From Treponema bryantii (GTDB taxonomy: Bacteria; Spirochaetota; Spirochaetia; Treponematales; Treponemataceae), in contig NZ_AP025286.1 in assembly GCF_036492245.1 (NCBI RefSeq), forward strand, positions 310,001 to 374,000: a stretch of DNA of 64,000 nucleotides, in the 5' to 3' direction. Below the pieces are notes generated by a model, which was not told the origin of the DNA, did not search any database, and saw nothing but the letters and a program-made list of their open reading frames with translations. Of this stretch, positions 1 through 6,877 are shown piece by piece. Position numbers and translations under genes: made by a program. Every line of letters starts with the position of its first letter. The first letter of the stretch is position 1.

Positions 1-1016
1 AGATTTTTAGAGTTCTGGGCAATTTCATTTTTCTGCTCATCAAGTTCTTTCTGCTTTTCGGAAAGCTGATTTTCCTTGTTAAACAAATCCAAAGATTTAA
101 CAGTATTTGCCTGAATATCTTTTTCCAGCTGTTCAGATTTCTGATTAAAGGATTCAATATTGTTATCCAAATCAGTTCTATCCTGTTCAAGCTGCTGTTC
201 TTTCTGTGAAAGTTTTTTCTCTTTTTTTTCGTTTTCTTTCATCTGCTGATATACAGGTTTTTGTTTGTGTGAATGCTTTTCACCAGGAGTTCTGTCTATT
301 TTGATTCCACGTTCTTCCGCAAAATCCTGTAAATCATGCCGAACAGCTTCTTCAAACTGCTGCTGTGCAGTACCTTTACCTTTTGCAGTAACGAATCCCA
401 TTTCGGCTAATGCACCAGACATGGAACATTGCAATTCCATTCCGGTTTTAAGTGATTTGCCAAGATGAGCAACATACACATAATCAAAATGGATATGTAC
501 TGGACTAAAAACCTTCTGACGAGTTTCTTCATCAATTGAAAATTCATCGTTGTGAAGATAAATCCCGATTGGAACAATGTTAGGATAGTTTTCAATCAGG
601 AAATTGCAAAAATCCTTTAATACCATGGAAGCTATTTCATCATCTGGTCTGTTGTCTCTGTTCCCCAGCTGAAGAATCATTTCATAAGCGGGCTTACGGC
701 TTCCATCAGCTTTTGCGTTTTTGTGTTTTCCCTGACGTTTGTCGTTAAGAATTGTTTCCAGATAATTTTCAATCCGACGGTCTTTTCGCTTCTGCTTCGC
801 ATTGTATTTTTCTCTTGCTTCGTCGAAAATCTGCCTATAGCACTTATCCAAAGAGCCACAATCAAGAATTGTTTCATGAGGTCTCGAAAGGTCGATATGC
901 TTTTCTGAGCCTACGATTTTTGGGTCACGCTTATTGTGTAAACGCTGAATTATAGGTCTACAATGGCACATTGCCTTGTAGCCCATGAACTCTAAAGTAA
1001 AATCTTCATTTTCCAT
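1..1016 (-). CDS. MobV-family (Mob/Pre) relaxase, C-terminus cut by window edge
   Basis: The minus-strand frame is open from an ATG at 1016 to base 1, about 338 codons with no stop. AGGAG lies about 7 bases before the ATG. Residues around 170 contain HIHFDYVYV, the His-x-His metal-binding motif of Mob/Pre relaxases, and further on comes ERGIKIDRTPGEKHSHK, matching the conserved region after that motif. The last third is Gln/Glu/Lys-rich and predicted coiled coil, as usual in this family. Known family role: nicks oriT and pilots single-stranded DNA during mobilization by a helper conjugation system. It is the last gene seen of a minus-strand cluster, 12 bases after a ParB-like gene. The C-terminus is outside the window, so completeness is unknown. 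Confidence 0.88.
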   Translation of the reverse strand, partial: MENEDFTLEFMGYKAMCHCRPIIQRLHNKRDPKIVGSEKHIDLSRPHETILDCGSLDKCYRQIFDEAREKYNAKQKRKDRRIENYLETILNDKRQGKHKNAKADGSRKPAYEMILQLGNRDNRPDDEIASMVLKDFCNFLIENYPNIVPIGIYLHNDEFSIDEETRQKVFSPVHIHFDYVYVAHLGKSLKTGMELQCSMSGALAEMGFVTAKGKGTAQQQFEEAVRHDLQDFAEERGIKIDRTPGEKHSHKQKPVYQQMKENEKKEKKLSQKEQQLEQDRTDLDNNIESFNQKSEQLEKDIQANTVKSLDLFNKENQLSEKQKELDEQKNEIAQNSKN

Positions 1017-1028
1017 AGGCTACTCCTT

Positions 1029-1772
1029 TTACAATGCTGCAAGAATTTCTTCTGCGGTTTTACCATTTGCAAGTTCGTCTAAAGCAAACTTTACCCCTTT
1101 GAAAAACTCCGATTTATTTATAGAAGAGTTTTCATTGGGTTTTGTTTCTTTTGGCTGTTCTGCCTTTTTGATTTCAGAATATGCCTGATTGATTGTAATT
1201 TCCCCAGAAGCGACCTTATCCAAAGTCTGTTCATCAGCTTTTTTTGAAAGCTCACGCATTTTCTGCACCTGACGTTCTGACTTTTTAAGCTGCTCTGCAA
1301 GTTTTGCATCAGTAAAATCTTCTGTAGATTTACCTTCTGATTTCGCACTCTGCTTCATTTCTTCCAGCTTTTTGAACATTGCAAAAACTTCTGAATCGCT
1401 AAGATTTCTGCGATCAAGCTGTAAATGAAGTTCATACTTCAAAGCTTCGTTTTTATCTGCAAAATCTTTATAGACGACCGGAACATATTTTATTCCTATC
1501 TGATTTGCAGCCATAAACCTGGAATTGCCATCCAGAATAGAACCATCTTTTGTTGCAATGATTGGCTGTGATTTATCAAAACCATGCTCTTTCATATCAT
1601 GCGCAATGCGTTCTACCTTTTCAGGCTCCTGAGCAAAGAGTTCCTTGAAATCTTTATCAAACTTAAGGTTTGAGATTGCAACCATCTGTATTCTTTCAGA
1701 ATCGAACTTGTTCTGAATATTCTGTTTAGCTGCTTCGAATGAAGTGCCAAATTTTTTATTGAAAAATTTCAT
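1029..1772 (-). CDS. ParB/sulfiredoxin-fold partition-like protein (copy 1)
   Basis: 247 aa. Residues about 30-110 form a ParB N-terminal domain: an ISNLKFDKDF start, a SQPIIATKDG strand, then DGNSRFMAANQIG, equivalent to the DGxxRxxAA motif of the ParB nucleotide-binding fold. A helical part follows with an HTH-like stretch (LAEQLKKSERQVQKMREL, about 155-172). ParB proteins bind parS-like sites and help partition or regulate plasmids. On integrated elements they often act as regulators or stabilisers. A second homologue of the same layout lies at 6050-6865 in the same element. No ParA ATPase is visible. An AGGAGT Shine-Dalgarno precedes the ATG. Function beyond DNA binding is inference. Confidence 0.8.
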   Translation of the reverse strand: MKFFNKKFGTSFEAAKQNIQNKFDSERIQMVAISNLKFDKDFKELFAQEPEKVERIAHDMKEHGFDKSQPIIATKDGSILDGNSRFMAANQIGIKYVPVVYKDFADKNEALKYELHLQLDRRNLSDSEVFAMFKKLEEMKQSAKSEGKSTEDFTDAKLAEQLKKSERQVQKMRELSKKADEQTLDKVASGEITINQAYSEIKKAEQPKETKPNENSSINKSEFFKGVKFALDELANGKTAEEILAAL

Positions 1773-1792
1773 ATGTTACTCCTATAAAATCT

Positions 1793-1830
1793 CAGAATCA
1801 TCATGTCCGGCCGGGTCCAAGATGATTCTG
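1793..1830. repeat. Perfect 10-bp inverted repeat upstream of parB copy 1
   Basis: CAGAATCATC (1793-1802) pairs perfectly with GATGATTCTG (1821-1830) across an 18-base GC-rich loop that includes CCGGCCGG. It fills the 72-base gap between the DnaC-like gene and the ParB-like gene and has no T-run, so it is not an obvious intrinsic terminator. Candidates are a ParB-binding site, an oriT stem for the relaxase, or an intercistronic mRNA hairpin. Confidence 0.6.
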
Positions 1831-1844
1831 AAGATAAATTACTA

Positions 1845-2540
1845 TTACAAGTTGATATCTCTTAACGATGACCTGTAACTCTCACCCTCGAATTCTACGC
1901 TTATGCAAGTTTCTTTTAGCCTATCAAAAACGGCTTCACCGAGTTTTTTTAATAAATCCGCTTTAGAAAGGTTCGAAATTAAAACCGTTGGAAGCATGTT
2001 TTCATAACGGCGGCGAAGAATGTAGTTCAGTAAAGCATTTTCCTTTTCCTGCTGCATAGATCGTCCAATCTCATCTATCACCAACATTTTTGTGTTGGAA
2101 TAAGAGTCCATTAATTCTTCGCGGTTGGTTTTGGAATGAAAATCCTGAGCGGATTCATATTTAAAGATAAGTTCTTCTATTGAGATGAACTTGCCTCCAC
2201 AGTTACGGATAATAGCAGCTCCAAGATGTGTCTTTCCGAGCCCCTTTGCTCCAAGCAGAAGGAGTACTTTGTCATTACTCTCAAGTTTTGAAAAATTCCT
2301 AACCGTCTCCAGATTTCTAGAATCCTTATCATCACGAGGGATGTAAGTGTCAAAAGTTGAATGCCAATAACGCCGTGGAACACCGCTCCTTTCAACGTTT
2401 TTCTGCGTCTGATAAGCAGCCTCTTTTTCTGCCTGTTCAGATAATTCTTTTTCACGCTGTCTGACCCATTCATCGCTTTCAGCATTCGCGTCAAACATTT
2501 CAAAAAGTGAAACAGAATTTAATTTTTTTATTTCATTCAT
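1845..2540 (-). CDS. DnaC/IstB-like AAA+ ATPase (helicase loader type)
   Basis: 231 aa. Walker A is GAKGLGKTH (about residue 99) and Walker B is MLVIDEIGRS (about residue 151), followed by a sensor-type stretch (PTVLISNLSKADL) typical of DnaC-like loaders. The N-terminus has a basic, charged segment ending in RRYWHSTFDTY, also usual in this family. Such proteins load the replicative helicase at an origin. The neighbour at 2553-3248 is a winged-helix replication protein, so the pair is probably the element's replication module. The two genes are 12 bases apart in one direction. IstB transposition helpers share the fold, but no IstA transposase is present. Confidence 0.85.
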   Translation of the reverse strand: MNEIKKLNSVSLFEMFDANAESDEWVRQREKELSEQAEKEAAYQTQKNVERSGVPRRYWHSTFDTYIPRDDKDSRNLETVRNFSKLESNDKVLLLLGAKGLGKTHLGAAIIRNCGGKFISIEELIFKYESAQDFHSKTNREELMDSYSNTKMLVIDEIGRSMQQEKENALLNYILRRRYENMLPTVLISNLSKADLLKKLGEAVFDRLKETCISVEFEGESYRSSLRDINL

Positions 2541-2552
2541 AAAAAATCTCCT

Positions 2553-3248
2553 TTAAAAAGGTAAGTCAGCAAGCATTTCATCGGTCACTTCGTCAGCTCC
2601 GCTTTCTTTAACAGAACTCACTTTTGATTTGTACCTACGAGGTGCTTTAGCCAACCATTTTTTAAGTGAATCAAAGTCTGATTTTGGATGAGCATGTTTT
2701 ATCATTTTCCACTTTGAATACTCTGCTATACAAGTTTCAAACTTTTGTTTCCCAAACTCATTAATAAGGCTTTGATATTCCTCTAGACTTAAAAGAACGT
2801 TGGTTACGTCTTTTAAATAACTATTATTAATACCTTTATTATTACCTGCGCCATCTGTGACAGGAGGGTTATTGCCATTATTGGCTATACCTTCTTGCCG
2901 TTTTTGGCTGTACCATCCCATATATTCAGCTAAAATAGGTTTTGTTGTATCAATTCTTATTTGTCTTTCATCTATTTCTTCTGAACCATTCTTTCGAACA
3001 ATCTCAACAGTGATGTACCCTTTCTTCTTAAGATCATTTACCCATCTTGAAGCGGTTCGTTCTCCAATGTGAAAACGTTCCATAAGATGCTTGTTGGAAA
3101 ACCAGCAGAAACCCTTTTCCAGGGAATTAGATGCAATCTCGCCGAATAACAGTTTTTCTCCATCTGGAATATTTAAGTCATCAATGATGAAATCTGGCAC
3201 AATGATAAAGCGTATCTGTTTCTTTTCATTATCGCCTTCTATATCCAT
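2553..3248 (-). CDS. Winged-helix replication protein of mobile element
   Basis: 231 aa. Residues about 10-95 match the N-terminal helix-turn-helix domain of plasmid/phage replication proteins: an IPDFIIDD start, LFGEIASNS, then WFSNKHLMERFHIGERTASR and a wing (KKKGYITVEIVRKNG). The C-terminal half is helical, resembling DnaD-like regions that contact the helicase loader. Together with the DnaC-like gene 12 bases downstream it probably initiates replication of the excised circle. Its 5' end overlaps the small gene at 3229-3435 by 20 bases, suggesting translational coupling. No iterons are evident nearby. Family assignment is by motif only. Confidence 0.72.
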   Translation of the reverse strand: MDIEGDNEKKQIRFIIVPDFIIDDLNIPDGEKLLFGEIASNSLEKGFCWFSNKHLMERFHIGERTASRWVNDLKKKGYITVEIVRKNGSEEIDERQIRIDTTKPILAEYMGWYSQKRQEGIANNGNNPPVTDGAGNNKGINNSYLKDVTNVLLSLEEYQSLINEFGKQKFETCIAEYSKWKMIKHAHPKSDFDSLKKWLAKAPRRYKSKVSSVKESGADEVTDEMLADLPF

Positions 3249-3435
3249 CTGTATCTTCCTTTAAGTGGTGGTCAGATGCTTTAGAAAGCGAATCAAGGTT
3301 CCTACGACGATGTGTACAAAGCTCGTAACTTGTTGGTCTACCGTCATGGAAGGTAAAAGAAACTTCAACAGTTCCAAATCGCACATTTTCGCGATTAATG
3401 TCCTGAAGTAACTGGATTAATACATCTTCGCTCAT
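3229..3435 (-). CDS. Small protein resembling DUF2292 (YezD-like)
   Basis: 68 aa. The first half, LLQDINRENVRFGTVEVSFTF followed by HDGRP, resembles the short DUF2292/YezD fold in which an RFGTVEVxxHDGRP pattern recurs. No function is established for that family. The C-terminus is basic and hydrophilic. The gene overlaps both neighbours (20 bases with the replication protein, 4 bases with the HTH gene), so all three are probably co-translated. It is likely a real accessory gene of the element and not a chance frame, but the assignment is tentative. Confidence 0.55.
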   Translation of the reverse strand: MSEDVLIQLLQDINRENVRFGTVEVSFTFHDGRPTSYELCTHRRRNLDSLSKASDHHLKEDTDGYRRR

Positions 3436-3656
3436 TTGCTACCTCCGAATGCTGTTGTTCTGCAAGCTGCAATGTAGTTTTCGAGGTCCTTTCTATGGAC
3501 AAGCACACGCTTGTGAACTATTGTTCTTGGAAGTTCTGAATAAGAGATGAGAGAATCGAGCGTAGACAATCCTACTCCTAATATCTGCGCAGTCTCCTGG
3601 CGGGTAAAGAGGGTTTTAGCTGGCCACTCTGTTATACAATAATTTGAGGTTTTCAT
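3432..3656 (-). CDS. Excisionase-like helix-turn-helix protein
   Basis: 74 aa. Residues 14-60 read as an HTH_17/MerR-type excisionase fold: LFTRQETAQILGVGLSTLDS, then a wing region and HKRVLVHRKDLENYI. Such proteins bend DNA at att arms to favour excision, or act as small regulators. It is the first gene of the minus-strand run xis-like / DUF2292-like / rep / dnaC-like / parB / relaxase. A GGAGG Shine-Dalgarno lies just upstream of the ATG, and a leader hairpin lies at 3673-3700. Unusually it is about 3 kb from the integrase gene, so it may instead regulate the replication-mobilization operon. Confidence 0.72.
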   Translation of the reverse strand: MKTSNYCITEWPAKTLFTRQETAQILGVGLSTLDSLISYSELPRTIVHKRVLVHRKDLENYIAACRTTAFGGSK

Positions 3657-3672
3657 AATTCCTCCATAAGAG

Positions 3673-3700
3673 TTCTTGCTATCTGGAGTGATAGCAGGAA
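3673..3700 (-). promoter_or_regulatory. Leader hairpin ahead of excisionase-like gene
   Basis: TTCTTGCTATC (3673-3683) and GATAGCAGGAA (3690-3700) form an 11-bp stem with one G-U pair and a 6-base loop. On the minus strand it lies just upstream of the Shine-Dalgarno of the gene at 3432-3656. It could be an operator or a translation-control hairpin for the replication-mobilization operon. The gap 3701-3813 shows no other gene. Confidence 0.5.
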
Positions 3701-3813
3701 TCTGAAGTTGATAGATAGTACTATGCGGTATACAACCACAATCGCGATAGACTAAAGATATCTGAAATCAGTGGGGAGAAATTACAAAAAAAATGTGTAA
3801 AATTTAGGGAATT

Positions 3814-5010
3814 TTAATTTTCTAAAAAATTAGTTATTAGCTGTAATATTTCGAGCCAAACTGACCTAGAATACTTATTTGGAACACTAATAGCATTTAT
3901 GTCAGTATAGTTAAATAGTTTTTTAAAATAAGGATGTGCAATTTTAAAAGATACATTAAGTAGAGATTCCTCATGAGCAAGAAGGTTTAAGCAATATTCT
4001 GGAAATGTGTCTTCGTTTCTTTGAATAAACTTTCCATCATATATCCAAAACCCTTTAGAAGAAAGACATTCCCATATTTTGTAAAAACCTGGACTTAGAT
4101 TGCAAAATGTTTTGAAGTCTTCATTATTTAAAATATCATTCTCTGTGTAATTAATATCAGATTGCTTTTCTTTTTCACATTCAAAATTAAAAGTCTCATT
4201 ATGGTAAACACTCGAAAATGTTTTAAAATTAAATTCCGGGTTATTAATATTTTGTTGAATATTTATAGTTACTTGTTCCGATTTTGCTCCTTGGTTTTTA
4301 TAAACGTAAAACATAGCAAGCTTCATGAAATCATCAAAACATTCATTACTAAGGTTTTGTAATTCAATAGTTGTATCTTCAATTGCTTCTTTTGGTTGAT
4401 AATTATCATCCACTCTAAATAAAGGATAATTAACGAAGTCTGGAACATTAGAAGAGAAATTGCAATTCTCATGTTGGTAAATAACATAAGGGCGCGGAGA
4501 AAGCCGGATATGTGCTAAAAGATTGGATTGAAGGATTTGTGAAACCCAAAAACATGTCGTAGGATATTTTGGTTTAAACAGTCCAAGCTTTGCTATGTCA
4601 TTAACATAAGGTGTAAGTTTTTTACAAAACTCAACAGAGAATTCATTAAAACTATTATTTAAAATAGCAATAACTTTTTCTCCAGCTTCATCTAAACGAT
4701 TTTGAGAAAAATGATAATGGTAGTCTGCATTTTCTTTAATAAAGTCTATGCTATCTAATTGTAAAAAATAATTTATACGGTCTTTTTGTGTTAATTTAGA
4801 AAACCAATCTGATAATAGTTTACAGTGAATAGCAATATCAATAAGTTGATCTAAGTGAAAGATTATGTCATCTTTGTTTTCATTGGGAGAGTTACAAATT
4901 CGAGTGTAATATTGCTCAAATGATTCTGTACCATCTTGAAAATATTTTATTAATGCTTTTGTTGTGCTATTAGCTTGCGTATCATTCTGATACTTTCTGA
5001 GCCAAATCAT
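3814..5010 (-). CDS. Unrecognised AT-rich cargo protein
   Basis: 398 aa, family not recognised. It is rich in Asn, Phe, Tyr, Ile and Lys, with no signal peptide, no obvious transmembrane segment, and no Walker, nuclease or zinc motif I can defend. It reads as a soluble, mainly helical protein with a central low-complexity Asn/Gln stretch (about 245-265). It starts at ATG 5010 after a strong AAGGAGA Shine-Dalgarno, so it is a real gene. Base composition is clearly more AT-rich than its neighbours. It stands alone between the terminator at 5183-5227 and the excisionase-like gene, with its own upstream region (5011-5182). Position and composition mark it as separately acquired cargo. A defence or host-interaction role is only a guess. 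Confidence 0.75.
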   Translation of the reverse strand: MIWLRKYQNDTQANSTTKALIKYFQDGTESFEQYYTRICNSPNENKDDIIFHLDQLIDIAIHCKLLSDWFSKLTQKDRINYFLQLDSIDFIKENADYHYHFSQNRLDEAGEKVIAILNNSFNEFSVEFCKKLTPYVNDIAKLGLFKPKYPTTCFWVSQILQSNLLAHIRLSPRPYVIYQHENCNFSSNVPDFVNYPLFRVDDNYQPKEAIEDTTIELQNLSNECFDDFMKLAMFYVYKNQGAKSEQVTINIQQNINNPEFNFKTFSSVYHNETFNFECEKEKQSDINYTENDILNNEDFKTFCNLSPGFYKIWECLSSKGFWIYDGKFIQRNEDTFPEYCLNLLAHEESLLNVSFKIAHPYFKKLFNYTDINAISVPNKYSRSVWLEILQLITNFLEN

Positions 5011-5123
5011 CCTGGAAATCTCCTTGTAATATATTTTACACTTATGCAGTTATAAAAGATGACATCATGTATAAATTTAATAACGTTACTTCAAAATCAG
5101 CAAGTTTTTTCTGAAATTATCTG

Positions 5124-5139
5124 AACGCAACTTTGCGTT
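5124..5139. repeat. Short 7-bp palindrome upstream of cargo gene
   Basis: AACGCAA (5124-5130) and TTGCGTT (5133-5139) form a tight inverted repeat with a 2-base loop, about 115 bases upstream of the unrecognised gene at 3814-5010. It could be an operator. It lacks a downstream T-run on the minus strand. The rest of 5011-5182 is AT-rich without further recognisable signals. Confidence 0.4.
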
Positions 5140-5182
5140 TAAAAAAATCCATCAAAATACAAAATTACGATAACTTTGAAAG

Positions 5183-5227
5183 AAAATAAAAAAGGCTTTC
5201 AAAACTGTTGAAGCAGAATTGAAAGCC
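5183..5227 (-). terminator. Rho-independent terminator of the integrase operon
   Basis: GGCTTTCAA (5194-5202) and TTGAAAGCC (5219-5227) form a perfect 9-bp stem. Read on the minus strand it is followed by a T-rich run, complementary to the A-run at 5184-5193. It lies 14 bases past the stop of the 67-aa gene and closes the minus-strand operon that begins with the integrase. Confidence 0.88.
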
Positions 5228-5240
5228 CCTTGTAAAAGAA

Positions 5241-5444
5241 TTAAACAATTGCAAACTGCTGAACTTCCTCCTTTGTAAGCTCAACAAGTTTCTTTCCAAT
5301 CTTTCTTGCATATCTTGAAAGTTCAAGAAGATTTACATTGCAAGAAGGTGCACTTTTATATGGATCTGGAGTTTCATAGTACGAGTTAGGAAGTTCTACA
5401 CCTTCTAAGAATTTTGGTCTTTCTAATGTTTTAGTTCCATTCAT
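5241..5444 (-). CDS. 67-aa partner protein of GNAT gene, unknown function
   Basis: The start at 5444 is chosen because GGAGGTG lies 7 bases before it; the frame extends 13 codons upstream without a good ribosome site. The protein has a polar N-half (PKFLEGVELPNSYYETPDPY) and a helical C-half (VNLLELSRYARKIGKKLVEL, then TKEEVQQFA). It overlaps the end of the GNAT gene by 14 bases, so the two are translationally coupled. No known family is recognised. Size, overlap and location on a mobile element would fit an antitoxin or modifier of the GNAT protein, but nothing in the sequence proves it. Confidence 0.7.
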   Translation of the reverse strand: MNGTKTLERPKFLEGVELPNSYYETPDPYKSAPSCNVNLLELSRYARKIGKKLVELTKEEVQQFAIV

Positions 5445-6039
5445 AGTTATACACCTCCAAAAGTTTTTTAGCATTAATCTCATTAATGAAGAATTGATAA
5501 TCGTGTAACATCCCTAAGAACTCTGCATTAAATGTTTCAATGTAATGTTCAAGCAATTCTTTATTCAATGCAAAGCCGTGCATGGCTCCTTCATATCCCC
5601 ATTGCACAGATTTATCTGCTGCAATGGCAAACAGATGTCCGCCTACACCAGAATACTTTTGTTTACCAAAGTCATGTTTATTATTCTGTGGTGCAGTGCA
5701 AGCCCAATGTAAAAACGCTGCTCGCGAATTTACATCATTCTTTACGGCAACCAAACCCTGGATTTCCTTTGTATCTTTCAGAGCCAGTTCATAAACTTCA
5801 ACATCAGCAGGAAGTTCAATCCAATTAATTTGCCAGCCGTTTTGTTCTGTATATTGCTTCAAATAAGAACGGCTTTCGATTTTAAAGACAACTGTTTCTT
5901 TCATTTCTCCAGTTACAGTGTCTTTTAAACAAGGTACAATTTCATCAATCCATATATTAATGCAGCCTTGCTTTAATAATCTCTGTCGTTCTTCCATATC
6001 TATATTATACCATGAATAATCCAATTTTTCCATGTTCAT
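5431..6039 (-). CDS. GNAT-fold acetyltransferase-like protein
   Basis: 202 aa. The C-terminal two thirds look like a GNAT fold: a core strand (IQGLVAVKND), AAFLHWACTAPQNN as the substrate-side strand, then KYSGVGGHLFAIAADKS, equivalent to the acetyl-CoA pyrophosphate loop. The substrate is unknown. It lies 10 bases after ParB copy 2 and overlaps a 67-aa gene by 14 bases. Mobile elements often carry GNAT toxins that modify aminoacyl-tRNA, with a small partner as antitoxin. There the antitoxin is usually an upstream ribbon-helix-helix protein, which this partner is not. An alternative ATG sits 6 bases inside the chosen start; GGGAGG serves both. Confidence 0.68.
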   Translation of the reverse strand: MNMEKLDYSWYNIDMEERQRLLKQGCINIWIDEIVPCLKDTVTGEMKETVVFKIESRSYLKQYTEQNGWQINWIELPADVEVYELALKDTKEIQGLVAVKNDVNSRAAFLHWACTAPQNNKHDFGKQKYSGVGGHLFAIAADKSVQWGYEGAMHGFALNKELLEHYIETFNAEFLGMLHDYQFFINEINAKKLLEVYNYEWN

Positions 6040-6049
6040 TTACCTCCCT

Positions 6050-6865
6050 TTAAGCTATTCCGAATCTCTGTGAGATTTTTGAAAGTTCTTCTTCATTAAG
6101 CTTCAATTCTCCAAGTTCCAGTCTTGCGATTCGCTTGTCTTTCAGAATTTGTGATTTCTTCTTTCCTTTTTCCAGTTCTGACAGAACAAAAAGAACTCCC
6201 AGTTTGAAAGAATCAGAATTGATACCTTTGCCTGTATTAGAAGTCTTTTCTTCGGAATCATCTTCTACAACTCCGGCCTTCTTTCTGGCTTCTGCTGCCT
6301 TAATCATTTCATGTGCTTTATTGATAGATATACTGCCGTTCTGAATTTTTTCCAGAAGAGTAGAGTCTGCTTTCTTTGCAATCTCACGCATTTTGCAAAC
6401 CTGACGAGCAGACTTATTAAGCTGACGGCCAATTGCTTCATCAGAAGAGCCTTGTGCGTTTGGATTTGAACGGCGGATTTCATCGAGCTTTAAGAAGGCG
6501 GCGAAATATTCTCCATCTGTTAAACGTCTGGAGTTCAGCTGCATCTTATACTCATACTCGATCGTTTCATCACGGCTATAAAACTTCTTGATGATTACAG
6601 GGACTTTTTCAAGTCCTGCTTTCTTTGCGGCCATAAAGCGTGAATGTCCATCAACAATGATATAAGCCTCAGTTACAATAATCGGCCGTGATTTATCAAA
6701 TCCATTTGCCCTCATATCATTTGCAATTTCCGCAACCTTATCATTCTCCTGCTGAAAAACATTCTTGAAGTCTCTGTCAAAATGAAGCTGTGAAACTTCA
6801 ACCATCTTAATCTTTGCATTATCTTTATCATTTGTTTTTACAGTCTTCTTTCCAAATATACCCAT
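6050..6865 (-). CDS. ParB/sulfiredoxin-fold partition-like protein (copy 2)
   Basis: About 271 aa from ATG 6865, which has AAGGAG 8 bases upstream; a GTG at 6871 lies too close to that site. The ParB motif is VDGHSRFMAAKKAG (about residue 73), preceded by SQLHFDRDF and SRPIIVTEAY and followed by the HTH-like LNKSARQVCKMREIAKK. The layout is collinear with ParB copy 1 at 1029-1772, so they are diverged paralogues. The C-terminal tail (about 230-271) is longer and charged. It follows the integrase directly (its Shine-Dalgarno overlaps the integrase stop), so it is expressed with integration functions, while copy 1 is expressed with replication and mobilization functions. Confidence 0.82.
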   Translation of the reverse strand: MGIFGKKTVKTNDKDNAKIKMVEVSQLHFDRDFKNVFQQENDKVAEIANDMRANGFDKSRPIIVTEAYIIVDGHSRFMAAKKAGLEKVPVIIKKFYSRDETIEYEYKMQLNSRRLTDGEYFAAFLKLDEIRRSNPNAQGSSDEAIGRQLNKSARQVCKMREIAKKADSTLLEKIQNGSISINKAHEMIKAAEARKKAGVVEDDSEEKTSNTGKGINSDSFKLGVLFVLSELEKGKKKSQILKDKRIARLELGELKLNEEELSKISQRFGIA

Positions 6866-6877
6866 ATTCACTTCTCC

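Noticed and set aside
1845-2540. IstB of an IS21-type insertion sequence
   Set aside because: There is no IstA partner and no terminal repeats, and the neighbour is a winged-helix replication protein, so a DnaC-like helicase loader is the better reading.
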